A stretch of DNA of 22,795 nt from an uncultured Bacteroidales bacterium (GTDB lineage: Bacteria > Bacteroidota > Bacteroidia > Bacteroidales > UBA932): the NCBI GenBank assembly GCA_934675095.1, contig CAKUPC010000031.1, positions 1 to 22,795 on the forward strand, in the 5' to 3' direction. Of the stretch, positions 13,682-21,147 are shown piece by piece; within the stretch, counting starts at the first letter, position 1; every line of letters starts with the position of its first letter. Position numbers and translations under genes: made by a program. The notes under the pieces are model-generated. The model was given only the letters and a program-made list of their open reading frames with translations. It did not search any database and was not told the DNA's origin.

Positions 13682-14395
13682 CTATTGCCTGCTTGATGCA
13701 ACGGTTATTCTGTAGCCCTGTCCTATACGGGAAGCCGCGGTTATGCGCACCCAATCTAGAACGCTGCCATCCTTGACAACCTCCGCAAAGAACACGCCGT
13801 CAGCATTGTCCGCGCTCCTGTCCATCAAAAAATCCTTTTCCGTGCGGAATTTCATCGCCATGGCGGCGCCCTCATCGTCAAACGCCACGCCATCGGAGAC
13901 CGCGACCGTGTATGTCTTAGGAGAGGATGCATCCCTTTTGATGCCCGCCGCAAATTCAATGCACCTGAGGCATGAAGAACTGTCCCCGTCAAGAAATGTC
14001 ATTGTCCAGTGATTCTCCCCGACGCACCTGATTGCCCATTTTTCGGAACGCCACTCTCCTCCCGGGACATCAATGCCGCCTCCGGAAGTCAGTATGACTC
14101 CATAGTTGAGGACCTTGATTTCCCCGGCCTTGTCCTTTGAGACAATCCGCGAGCGCATCTCATAATTCTCGTCCGAGTTTTGCTCGCTGTCAGGAAGCCT
14201 CAGAAATGCCTGGATGTCAAGAACATCGGAGACAGTCTCCGACGAATAGATGACAGAATGCTCCATCAGGCTCTTTCCGTAAGAGCTGAGATAACCGTGG
14301 TTTATGTGCTCATTCCGGTCCCCTTCGCTGATTTCGCAGGAGAAGAGCAGCGGAAGGACTGAAACGAGCGTCAGAAAACAAAATGACCTTTTCAT
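13682..14395 (-). CDS. lipoprotein of unknown function
   Basis: This 237-residue protein has a clear lipoprotein signal: MKRSF, a hydrophobic core, then LLFSC with the acylated Cys20, followed by EISEGD. The acidic residues just after the cysteine fit the surface-export signal described for Bacteroidota lipoproteins. The rest alternates short hydrophobic and charged segments, as in a beta-rich fold, for example WAIRCVGENHWTMTFLDG and YGVILTSGGGIDVPGGEW. I recognise no family. Two cysteines lie close together in SSSCLRCIEF. It begins 11 nt after the stop codon of the barrel protein upstream, and a strong terminator follows, so the two genes form an operon and may act together at the outer membrane. 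It starts at the ATG at 14395. Confidence 0.75.
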   Translation of the reverse strand: MKRSFCFLTLVSVLPLLFSCEISEGDRNEHINHGYLSSYGKSLMEHSVIYSSETVSDVLDIQAFLRLPDSEQNSDENYEMRSRIVSKDKAGEIKVLNYGVILTSGGGIDVPGGEWRSEKWAIRCVGENHWTMTFLDGDSSSCLRCIEFAAGIKRDASSPKTYTVAVSDGVAFDDEGAAMAMKFRTEKDFLMDRSADNADGVFFAEVVKDGSVLDWVRITAASRIGQGYRITVASSRQ

Positions 14396-14406
14396 ATCAA
14401 ATGCGA

Positions 14407-15030
14407 TTAAAAACGATAACCGACTCCTATCTTTGCCCCGGCATACTCGCCTCCGACACCAAATTCAAGGAGTCCGAACACGGACGAGCCGAACTCAAGG
14501 CCGATGAGGTCGAACTGAGGAAGCACGAACATACGCGCCTTCAAATCCGAGTCCCGTCCGAAGACGGCGTGCAGACCGAGAGCGGAATAGCCCCGGAAAT
14601 AATTTCTGCTCACCCATGTGAAGCGAGCCATGACACCGACATGACCGGCGCCCCACGAGACCGTGCGCGGAGCATTGTCGTCGGAATATTCCGTCGTCCA
14701 GTTTGCCGAGAATCCGGCCGAAGCGTCAATGGCGAACCATTTTCTGAAATGATAGACAAAGTCAGCGGAGAAACTGCCGGTAGTGTAAATCCCGTCGTGA
14801 TAGTCTGAATAGAGGCGTTCAAGGCTCGGCTGCATTCCGAGATACTCACCGAATCCGTCGCTGTTCCACACAATGTCCGACGCGGGGATTCCGCTCCAGG
14901 AGACATTGACCTGACACCTTTTCTGGGGCGCCCGGTCACTCCTGCTGCCGGCCCGGGCACTGAAGAAGACGGCCGACACGCAGAGCAACGCCGTCGTAAG
15001 AAGAAATATTCGTTTCATGGCATTCTTCAT
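14407..15030 (-). CDS. small outer-membrane beta-barrel protein
   Basis: This protein of 207 residues from the ATG at 15030 (or 203 from the ATG at 15018) has a signal peptide ending SARA near residue 27. The mature part alternates aromatic and small residues (SADFVYHFRKWFAIDASAGFSANW, key features only) and ends in GVGYRF. The C-terminal aromatic residue is typical of outer-membrane barrels recognised by the BAM machinery. At about 180 mature residues it could form an eight-stranded barrel. The open frame extends to 15096, but that addition has no signal-peptide character. No -7 match was found upstream; the second acyl-CoA ligase terminator (15095-15132) precedes it. It is paired with the lipoprotein gene 11 nt downstream. 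Function unknown. Confidence 0.75.
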   Translation of the reverse strand: MKNAMKRIFLLTTALLCVSAVFFSARAGSRSDRAPQKRCQVNVSWSGIPASDIVWNSDGFGEYLGMQPSLERLYSDYHDGIYTTGSFSADFVYHFRKWFAIDASAGFSANWTTEYSDDNAPRTVSWGAGHVGVMARFTWVSRNYFRGYSALGLHAVFGRDSDLKARMFVLPQFDLIGLEFGSSVFGLLEFGVGGEYAGAKIGVGYRF

Positions 15031-15094
15031 TAAAACCGGGATAAAGATGCCGTCCAAGCCAGAAATGTTGCAGACCCGTGGAAACGGACACAGC

Positions 15095-15132
15095 AAAAAA
15101 TAAGTCAGCCCCGTTTCACAACGGGGACTGAC
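15095..15132 (-). terminator. intrinsic terminator of the second acyl-CoA ligase-like gene
   Basis: GTCAGCCCCGTT (15104-15115) pairs with AACGGGGACTGAC (15120-15132), a GC-rich stem of about 12 bp with one bulged or mismatched base and a short loop. On the minus strand TTATTTTTTG follows. It lies about 50 nt after the ligase stop codon. Confidence 0.8.
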
Positions 15133-15180
15133 CTTCCTTAAAAATAAACGTTGTATGTATGTTAAGCAGTATGTATGCTC

Positions 15181-16839
15181 TTACTTGTAAAGGAATCGCT
15201 TTATGCTCATCTTCGGCGTCTTCTCGAACGGCTGCCCCACAATCTCGACCTTCGAAATCTGGCTGTATGACGGAAGCGTCTTGTTGAGAATAATCTGCAT
15301 ATCATGCATCTTCTCTGAAAGAGCCTCACCGTCAAGTCCGTCCGCCTCAATCTGCTTGCTGTCGAGATAGACCAAAGCCACAAGCTTCGACGCCCTATCG
15401 ACAACCACCGATTCCACCACATAAGGCTGGTTGTTCACCGCCGCCTCAATCTCCTCCGGGTAAATGTTCTGCCCGTTTGAGGAAAGAATCATATTCTTGC
15501 TGCGTCCGCGTATGAATATGTTTCCGTCAGCGTCAATCACTCCGAGGTCACCGGTATTGAGCCATCCGTCCTCGGTGAATGCTGCCTTCGTCGCCTCCTC
15601 ATTCTTATAATAACCGCTCATTATGCTTGTTCCGCGGGCCTGAATCTGTCCAACGACATTCTGCTGATCCTCGGAATCAATGCGCACCTCTGCTCTATCA
15701 ACAACCTTGCCACACGAACGGAGAACGAAGCGCCGGCAGTCCTCGTAAGCGAGGAGCGGAGCTGCTTCAGTCATTCCGTATCCGATGGTGAACGGCAGAC
15801 CTATCTTCCTGAACCACTGTTCGATGTCAGGATTCAGAGCGGCACCGCCCATGATTATCATGCGGACTTTCCCGCCGAAGGCACCGAGCAATTTCTCTCG
15901 AATTTTTTTATAAATCACGCTGTTGAGTCCCGGAACCTTGAGCGCAAACTTAACCGCAGGCTTTGAAAGCACCGGAAGCAGCGCCGACTTGAAGATCTTC
16001 TCCATCACGAGAGGAACGGTAATCACCAGGTAAGGATGAATCTCCTTCATCGCGCCGAGCAGAAGAGCCGGAGTCGGGGTCTTGCCGAGATAGTAAATCG
16101 TCGAGCCGCCGCAGAGCGGATAAATCAGCTCGAACATCATTCCGTACATGTGCGCCATCGGAAGCATCGACACAATCTTGTCGTCCGGATGAGAAGGAAT
16201 ATGCTCCTGACCGAACTCGACATTGGCACTCAGGCACTCGTAGCGGAGCATGACACCCTTTGGAGCGCTCGTCGTCCCTGACGTGTAGTTTATGATTGCG
16301 AGATCCTTGGCATTGTCCGTCGGGTAGTTCACGTTCTCGCGGGTGAACCCGAGCGGGTATTTCTTCTCGAAAGCCGCCTGAAGGTCATCCATCGCGGCCT
16401 TGATTTTTTCGTCAGTACAATAAAGAAGAGTGAAGTCATCGACTGAAAGGACAGCCTTGATTCTCGGCATCGCGTCCTTGTCAAGCTTCTTCCAGATGTC
16501 CGTGTTCGTGAAGAGAATCACACTTTCGGAATGATCCACGAGAGAGTTGATGCTGTCCGGGGTGAAATCCGCAAGAATCGGGACGGCCACGGCCTCGTAG
16601 GTGTTGATCGCGAGGAATGATATTCCCCATTTGGCGGAGTTCTTCGCGCAGAGGGCAATCTTGTCTCCCTTTTTCACGCCGCCCTCTTCAAAACAGATAT
16701 GGAACTTGGCGATTAGCGTCGCAACCTGCTGAAAGGTGAACTCGTCACCCTTATAATTACACAGAGCCGGAGACTCCCAATTTGCACGGATAGCCTCTGT
16801 CAGCCTTGTGAAATAATGCGTCATCGGTCTGTTAATCAT
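15181..16839 (-). CDS. AMP-dependent synthetase, long-chain acyl-CoA ligase-like (second copy)
   Basis: This 552-residue ANL enzyme is a paralogue of the one at 9806-11551, with the same order of motifs. They are NYTSGTTSAPKG (184-195), YGMTE (354-358), GWLNTGDLGVIDADGN (425-440, with a standard TGD), NIYPEEIE (458-465) and the C-terminal EKTPKMSIKRF, where the A10 lysine is expected. It lacks the low-complexity tail of the other copy. The frame opens at a TTG at 16869, but the ATG at 16839 is preferred: a -7 element at 16886-16893 would leave almost no leader for the TTG. It is transcribed divergently from the HAD gene and ends in a good terminator. Probable role: activating fatty or related carboxylic acids; substrate unknown. 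Confidence 0.85.
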   Translation of the reverse strand: MINRPMTHYFTRLTEAIRANWESPALCNYKGDEFTFQQVATLIAKFHICFEEGGVKKGDKIALCAKNSAKWGISFLAINTYEAVAVPILADFTPDSINSLVDHSESVILFTNTDIWKKLDKDAMPRIKAVLSVDDFTLLYCTDEKIKAAMDDLQAAFEKKYPLGFTRENVNYPTDNAKDLAIINYTSGTTSAPKGVMLRYECLSANVEFGQEHIPSHPDDKIVSMLPMAHMYGMMFELIYPLCGGSTIYYLGKTPTPALLLGAMKEIHPYLVITVPLVMEKIFKSALLPVLSKPAVKFALKVPGLNSVIYKKIREKLLGAFGGKVRMIIMGGAALNPDIEQWFRKIGLPFTIGYGMTEAAPLLAYEDCRRFVLRSCGKVVDRAEVRIDSEDQQNVVGQIQARGTSIMSGYYKNEEATKAAFTEDGWLNTGDLGVIDADGNIFIRGRSKNMILSSNGQNIYPEEIEAAVNNQPYVVESVVVDRASKLVALVYLDSKQIEADGLDGEALSEKMHDMQIILNKTLPSYSQISKVEIVGQPFEKTPKMSIKRFLYK

Positions 16840-16885
16840 AACTTCAAATTTTTCGTCTGAAATTTCCAAATGTCTGAAAACGATG

Positions 16886-16893
16886 CAAAATTA
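16886..16893 (-). promoter_or_regulatory. -7 promoter element of the second acyl-CoA ligase-like gene
   Basis: TAATTTTGC on the minus strand matches TAnnTTTGC. Transcription would begin near 16880, about 40 nt before the ATG at 16839. No -33 element stands out. It lies 33 bp from the opposing -7 element of the HAD gene. Confidence 0.5.
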
Positions 16894-16926
16894 GAAATAA
16901 AAGAGATTATGAACCATAGTTTTTCC

Positions 16927-16934
16927 TATATTTG
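16927..16934 (+). promoter_or_regulatory. -7 promoter element of the HAD gene
   Basis: TATATTTG matches TAnnTTTG on the plus strand. A GTG that could be read as a start overlaps its last base, so the coding start must be further in. Expected leader to the ATG at 16973: about 33 nt. Confidence 0.55.
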
Positions 16935-16972
16935 TGGCGAAAGTATGCATTTATTGTGGTAAAATTTTGAAT

Positions 16973-17815
16973 ATGATGAGAAAAAAGCCTATAGTCGCAC
17001 TCGTCTATGACTTTGACGGGACACTTTCTCCCGGCAATATGCAGGAGTTCGGATTCATTCAGGCCATAGGAAAGAACCCAAAGGAGTTCTGGACGGAGAG
17101 CGACGACATCGCCATAGAGCAGGACGCGAGCAACATCCTCAGCTATATGAAGCTCATGTTCGACGAGGCGCGCAGACTCGGCATACGCCTGACCCGAAAG
17201 GATTTCAGACGGTTCGGCAAAAAGATTGAACTCTTCGACGGGGTACGCGAATGGTTCGCGGCGGTGAATGAATACGGGAAGGAGCACGGGGTCATCGTCG
17301 AGCACTACATAAACTCGTCGGGGCTTGCCGAAATGATTGAGGGGACGCCGATTGCCCGTGAGTTCAAGAGGATATTCGCCTGCTCCTACATCTACGACAA
17401 GGACGGCGTGGCAATCTGGCCCGGCGTCGCGGTCGATTACACGGCAAAGACACAGTTCCTGTTCAAGATAAACAAGGGAATACTCAGCATCCGCGACAAC
17501 AAGAAGGTGAACGAGAGTCAGATGGAGGACAAGAAGCGGATTCCGTTCCCGCACATGATTTATTTCGGCGACGGAGAGACGGACGTGCCCTGCATGAAGA
17601 TTGTCAAGATGTTCGGAGGGCACTCAATCGGAGTCTATAACCCGGCCATGCCGCAGAAGATAAAGACGGCCCGCAAGCTGCTCAAGCAGGGACGGGTCAA
17701 TTTCATCACCCCGGCACGATACACCCCTGACAGCCGGACCTTTGAGCTGGTCTGCTCTATAATCGACAAGATACGCGCCGACTATCACCTGCAAATTTTG
17801 GCAAAAAGCGAATAA
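16973..17815 (+). CDS. HAD-superfamily phosphatase-like hydrolase
   Basis: This 280-residue cytoplasmic protein belongs to the haloacid dehalogenase superfamily. Motif I is YDFDGTLSPG (12-21), with the nucleophile Asp13 and acid/base Asp15. INSSG in the middle is motif II, and YFGDGETDVPCM near residue 195 is motif IV, with two metal-binding acidic residues. A helical cap appears to sit between motifs I and II (about residues 22-110). Length and motifs fit Bacteroidota proteins annotated only as haloacid dehalogenase-like hydrolases; the substrate is unknown. The ATG at 16973 (or the next codon at 16976) is chosen because the longer frame starts inside the promoter. It is convergent with the OmpA gene across a strong bidirectional terminator. 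Confidence 0.85.
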   Translation: MMRKKPIVALVYDFDGTLSPGNMQEFGFIQAIGKNPKEFWTESDDIAIEQDASNILSYMKLMFDEARRLGIRLTRKDFRRFGKKIELFDGVREWFAAVNEYGKEHGVIVEHYINSSGLAEMIEGTPIAREFKRIFACSYIYDKDGVAIWPGVAVDYTAKTQFLFKINKGILSIRDNKKVNESQMEDKKRIPFPHMIYFGDGETDVPCMKIVKMFGGHSIGVYNPAMPQKIKTARKLLKQGRVNFITPARYTPDSRTFELVCSIIDKIRADYHLQILAKSE

Positions 17816-17876
17816 AAGGCGGATTGCACTTCCATCCTTTTCTTCATCTTTTTGCCTCTCAGCTGTTCAACTATAC

Positions 17877-17920
17877 AAAAATCCCGGGATTTGAACTGAA
17901 TCAAATTCCGGGATAATTTT
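17877..17920. terminator. bidirectional terminator between the HAD and OmpA genes
   Basis: ATCCCGGGATTTGA (17881-17894) and TCAAATTCCGGGAT (17901-17914) form a 14-bp stem with one G-U pair and a 6-nt loop. A run of five A precedes it (T tract on the minus strand) and AATTTT follows on the plus strand. It can therefore serve both convergent genes. A second small hairpin, CGCCT/AGGCG (17927-17939), lies nearer to the OmpA stop codon. Confidence 0.82.
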
Positions 17921-17945
17921 ATAACCGCCTTTTAGGCGCCCCGTA

Positions 17946-19160
17946 TTAGAGGGCAATCACAATAGACCTTGACAATGGTGCATCTGCGGTCTTCGCCTTG
18001 ACAACCTCGGACTTCGCGACGATGCGTGAAGGAGCGATGTTGTACTTGTTCACGAGCAGCTCCTGAACATACTGCACGCGCTTCTCGGCAAGCTTGCGGT
18101 TGCGTGAAGCGGAACCGGTGTTCTTGTCCGCAGTTCCGGTGATGACGATTGTCCTGTTGTCATCCACATTGGCGATGACGGTCTTCACATAGTAGTCGAG
18201 GTGGAGACGCTCCTTGACAGGAAGCTCGGACTCGCCTATGTTGAAGTACATGACAGCCGGTGAGACATCAGTAAGGACAGCCTTCTTCTCGGCAGCGGCC
18301 TTTCTTGCAGCCTCGGCGTCAGCCTTTGCCTTTGCAAGTTCCTCATCCTTTGCGGCGAGAGCCTTGTCCTTGGCGGCTGCGTCAGCCTTCGCCTTGTCGA
18401 GGGCGCTGTTCGCGTCATTGAGAGCATCGTTGGCATCCTTCCACTGCTTAGGTGTAACGCCTGCCGAACGCTTCCATGCGGCAGTCTTGCCGAGGTTCAC
18501 GTTAAGGCCGGCGGCAACAGAAATCTCACCAGAGACTCCTCCCGGGAGGGAAAGAGCACGGCCGTTGTAGAGGATTCCGCGGACATCGAGGGTGATGTCG
18601 AGCCTCTTGCAGACCTTGAAGGAATTATAGAGGCCGGCGCCCGCAGCAATCTCCCTGCCCATCTTCAACTTGCTGTCAGCATTGTTGCGGTTGCCCGTAA
18701 GAAGCAGACCTGCATGAAGATAAGGAACGCAGTTATAAATGCGAGACTCCCTGTAGCCCCAGAACTCGTTGGAAATGTTCCACATGAAATCGCCGTGAAT
18801 GTAGCCGAATGCCATACGGTTAACATACTTGCCGTCCTTCTCAGTATGGAAGAGCGGCTGGTACTCCCCGTCCGCAGTTCCGCGTGCGGTGATGCCCTGA
18901 AATCCGAGCCTTACTCCGTAGCACGGAGTGAAGTACTTGGAGATGTTGAGTTCAACATTTCCTCCGACACCCGGCGTCACGACACCGTCACCGATGAAAT
19001 TCACGCCGCCGGCAACGCCGATTCCCCAGTTATCCCAGAAACTGTTGGTTTCATAAGGACCGCGGACAATCTTGCCGTTGGCATCCCTGTTACCGTCCTC
19101 CTGTGCGAAAGCCGCAACAGAAAGAGAAAGAACGGCCAAAACAGCCCAAAATCTTTTCAT
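17946..19160 (-). CDS. OmpA-family outer-membrane protein
   Basis: This 404-residue protein has a signal peptide (MKRFWAVLAVLSLSVAAFAQ, 1-20). About residues 40-225 form a beta-barrel-like region (WGIGVAGGVNFIGDGVVTPG and similar). An Ala/Lys/Glu/Asp-rich coiled-coil linker follows (about 242-294). The C-terminal OmpA peptidoglycan-binding domain spans about 298-404: MYFNIGESEL, IVITGTADKNTGS and NRKLAEKRVQYVQELL, with Asp345 and Arg361 as likely ligands for diaminopimelate. It anchors the outer membrane to peptidoglycan and may form a pore. The ATG at 19160 lies only 17 nt after the GGGtGRT stop codon, with no promoter or terminator seen between, so it is probably transcribed with the NifU-like and GGGtGRT genes. 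A bidirectional terminator follows. Confidence 0.92.
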   Translation of the reverse strand: MKRFWAVLAVLSLSVAAFAQEDGNRDANGKIVRGPYETNSFWDNWGIGVAGGVNFIGDGVVTPGVGGNVELNISKYFTPCYGVRLGFQGITARGTADGEYQPLFHTEKDGKYVNRMAFGYIHGDFMWNISNEFWGYRESRIYNCVPYLHAGLLLTGNRNNADSKLKMGREIAAGAGLYNSFKVCKRLDITLDVRGILYNGRALSLPGGVSGEISVAAGLNVNLGKTAAWKRSAGVTPKQWKDANDALNDANSALDKAKADAAAKDKALAAKDEELAKAKADAEAARKAAAEKKAVLTDVSPAVMYFNIGESELPVKERLHLDYYVKTVIANVDDNRTIVITGTADKNTGSASRNRKLAEKRVQYVQELLVNKYNIAPSRIVAKSEVVKAKTADAPLSRSIVIAL

Positions 19161-19177
19161 GATATAAATTGTTAAAA

Positions 19178-20188
19178 TTACTTGTTCAATGCGGTTGCAA
19201 CATCCACTGCGCAGGCTACCGTGCAGCCCACCATAGGGTTGTTGCCGATTCCGAGGAAGCCCATCATCTCGACGTGTGCAGGAACTGATGAAGAGCCCGC
19301 GAACTGCGCGTCAGAGTGCATACGGCCCATAGTGTCGGTCATTCCGTAAGATGCAGGACCTGCGGCCATGTTGTCCGGATGAAGGGTACGGCCTGTGCCG
19401 CCGCCTGATGCGACTGAGAAATACGGCTTGCCCGCGAGGATACGCTCCTTCTTGTATGTACCTGCAACTGGATGCTGGAAACGTGTAGGGTTGGTGGAGT
19501 TTCCTGTGATGGAAACATCGACTCCCTCATGCCACATGATTGCCACGCCCTCGCGCACGTCATCGGCGCCGTAGCACTTCACCTTTGCACGCGGACCGTC
19601 GCTGTAGGCGATTTCACGGACAATCTCAAGCTTGCCGGTGAAATAGTCGAACTTGGTCTGCACGTATGTGAAGCCGTTGATGCGGGAAATAATCTGAGCG
19701 GCGTCCTTTCCGAGACCGTTGAGGATGCAGCGGAGAGGCTCCTTACGAACCTTGTCTGCCTTTGCGGCAATCTTGATGGCGCCCTCTGCTGCAGCGAATG
19801 ACTCGTGTCCCGCGAGGAACGCGAAGCACTTTGTCTCCTCACGGAGAAGCATCGCCGCGAGGTTGCCGTGTCCGAGACCTACCTTGCGGTCGTCAGCGAC
19901 GGAACCCGGGATGCAGAAAGACTGGAGCCCCAGACCGATTGCCTCAGCGGCCTCGGCGGCGTTCCTGCAGCCCTTCTTGAGAGCGATTGCGGAGCCGACA
20001 ACATAAGCCCACTTCGCGTTCTCGAAGCAGATTGGCTGCGTGTCTTCGCAGGTCTTGTAAGGATCGAGACCGTACTTGTCGCAAATGGCGTTGGCCTCTT
20101 CAATATCCTTGATGCCGTTTTCGTTGAGGACAGCGAGTATCTGTTTGATACGACGATCCTGGCTTTCGAACTTAACTTCTCTTATCAT
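19178..20188 (-). CDS. GGGtGRT-family protein, conserved, function unknown
   Basis: This 336-residue protein carries the motif that names the family, GGGTGRT (262-268). Around it lie the highly conserved segments SVASGGGTGRTLHPDNMAAG (258-277, key part) and GMGRMHSDAQFAGS-like residues TMGRMHSDAQFAGS (286-299), then GFLGIGNNPMVGC (310-322). Ten cysteines (36, 47, 54, 74, 92, 121, 154, 205, 322, 326) suggest metal or Fe-S chemistry, but no standard CxxC cluster motif is seen. It has no signal peptide, so it is cytoplasmic. The gene lies 12 nt after a NifU-like scaffold gene. To my knowledge this pairing recurs in anaerobes, and its biochemical role is not established. Its AAGGAG ribosome-binding site overlaps the upstream stop codon, suggesting coupled translation. 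Confidence 0.9.
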   Translation of the reverse strand: MIREVKFESQDRRIKQILAVLNENGIKDIEEANAICDKYGLDPYKTCEDTQPICFENAKWAYVVGSAIALKKGCRNAAEAAEAIGLGLQSFCIPGSVADDRKVGLGHGNLAAMLLREETKCFAFLAGHESFAAAEGAIKIAAKADKVRKEPLRCILNGLGKDAAQIISRINGFTYVQTKFDYFTGKLEIVREIAYSDGPRAKVKCYGADDVREGVAIMWHEGVDVSITGNSTNPTRFQHPVAGTYKKERILAGKPYFSVASGGGTGRTLHPDNMAAGPASYGMTDTMGRMHSDAQFAGSSSVPAHVEMMGFLGIGNNPMVGCTVACAVDVATALNK

Positions 20189-20196
20189 TGTCTTAT

Positions 20197-20202
20197 CTCC
20201 TT
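20197..20202 (-). promoter_or_regulatory. strong Shine-Dalgarno of the GGGtGRT gene
   Basis: On the minus strand, TAAGGAGATAAGACAATG contains AAGGAG 8 nt before the ATG at 20188. Its first bases lie within the TAA stop codon of the NifU-like gene. I saw no comparable Shine-Dalgarno before the other genes here, which is normal for Bacteroidota. It confirms this start. Confidence 0.75.
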
Positions 20203-20902
20203 ATTCTTTACGTGGATCAACATATTTGACTGCACCTGCCTCCTTGGTGAAGCGTCCATAAGACCCTGTCACCTGCTTGAGCGCCTCGTTTGCATCGACA
20301 CCCTTCTTCACGAGATCCATGAACTTGCCCATGTGGACAAACTCATAGCCGCAAATCTGGTCATCCTTGTCGAGCGCGATGGTCTTGATGTAGCCCTCAG
20401 CCATCTCAAGGTAGCGCGGCCCCTTGGCGAGCGTGCCGTAGAGCGTGCCCACCTGGCTGCGGAGGCCCTTTCCAAGGTCCTCAAGTCCGGCGCCGATCAT
20501 GAGACCGCCCTCAGAGAAGGCAGACTGCGTGCGTCCATAGACAATCTGGAGGAAAAGTTCGCGCATAGCCGTGTTGATGGCGTCGCAGACGAGGTCGGTG
20601 TTGAGCGCCTCAAGAATGGTCTTGCCCGGAAGAATCTCAGCCGCCATGGCTGCGGAGTGGGTCATGCCCGAGCATCCGATGGTCTCGACGAGAGCCTCCT
20701 GAATGATGCCGTCCTTCACGTTGAGCGTAAGCTTGCAGGCACCCTGCTGCGGAGCGCACCAGCCGACGCCGTGAGTAAGGCCGGAAATGTCGGTAACTTC
20801 TTTAGCTTTTACCCATTTTCCCTCTTCAGGGATTGGAGCGGGGCCGTGGTTCGGACCCTTCGCAACGCAGCACATCTGCTGCACTTCATGTGAATAAATC
20901 AT
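20201..20902 (-). CDS. NifU/IscU-like iron-sulfur cluster scaffold protein
   Basis: This 233-residue protein resembles the NifU/IscU N-terminal scaffold family, on which Fe-S clusters are built before transfer. WCAPQQGACKLTLNV (48-62), GCSGMTHSAAMAAEILPGKT (76-95) and CDAINTAMRELFLQ (106-119) follow the family order. They supply Cys49 or Cys56, Cys77 and Cys106 as likely ligands. The N-terminus adds Cys11-Cys12 (QQMCCVAKGPNHGPAP), and a C-terminal extension of about 100 residues exceeds the usual scaffold of about 130. No cysteine desulfurase or other isc/suf gene is in the window, so it may serve the GGGtGRT protein rather than general assembly. It starts at the ATG at 20902, with a -7 element at 20985-20992 and a leader of about 75 nt. 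Confidence 0.85.
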   Translation of the reverse strand: MIYSHEVQQMCCVAKGPNHGPAPIPEEGKWVKAKEVTDISGLTHGVGWCAPQQGACKLTLNVKDGIIQEALVETIGCSGMTHSAAMAAEILPGKTILEALNTDLVCDAINTAMRELFLQIVYGRTQSAFSEGGLMIGAGLEDLGKGLRSQVGTLYGTLAKGPRYLEMAEGYIKTIALDKDDQICGYEFVHMGKFMDLVKKGVDANEALKQVTGSYGRFTKEAGAVKYVDPRKE

Positions 20903-20984
20903 AAACTTACTTATAATTGTTTAGCTTTTAAGACTTTACATACAGTCCAAATCAACAACTACGGAACAAGTCCGCTTAACACGG

Positions 20985-20992
20985 CAAAGTTA
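20985..20992 (-). promoter_or_regulatory. -7 promoter element of the NifU-like/GGGtGRT/OmpA group
   Basis: TAACTTTGC on the minus strand matches TAnnTTTGC and is identical to the octamers before the sialidase and GH3 genes. No good -33 TTTG lies at the usual distance. It sits in the 245-bp divergent region shared with uvrB, where I recognise no operator or riboswitch. Confidence 0.55.
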
Positions 20993-21147
20993 GAAAATAT
21001 TTTTCAAATTCAGAAATATGCATAAAATTTGCACACAAAGAATTAACTTCGCGTTCTCGCTGATTTGTGGAACATGGGATATGCCTCCGAAGTTCCGGGA
21101 ATGCATGCGTGAACAAAGAAGAATTTTCATGTTTGAACAGTATTGAG

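Noticed and set aside
16907..17623. 238-codon minus-strand frame opposite the HAD gene
   Set aside because: The HAD motifs DFDGT and GDGETD fix the plus strand as coding; the antisense protein has no recognisable features.
19805..20893. 362-codon plus-strand frame opposite the GGGtGRT and NifU-like genes
   Set aside because: It spans the junction of two well-supported genes and shows no conserved motif.
20903..21147. Riboswitch or LexA-type operator between the NifU-like gene and uvrB
   Set aside because: Only a -7 element and A/T-rich sequence are visible; no conserved aptamer, terminator hairpin or SOS-type box could be recognised.
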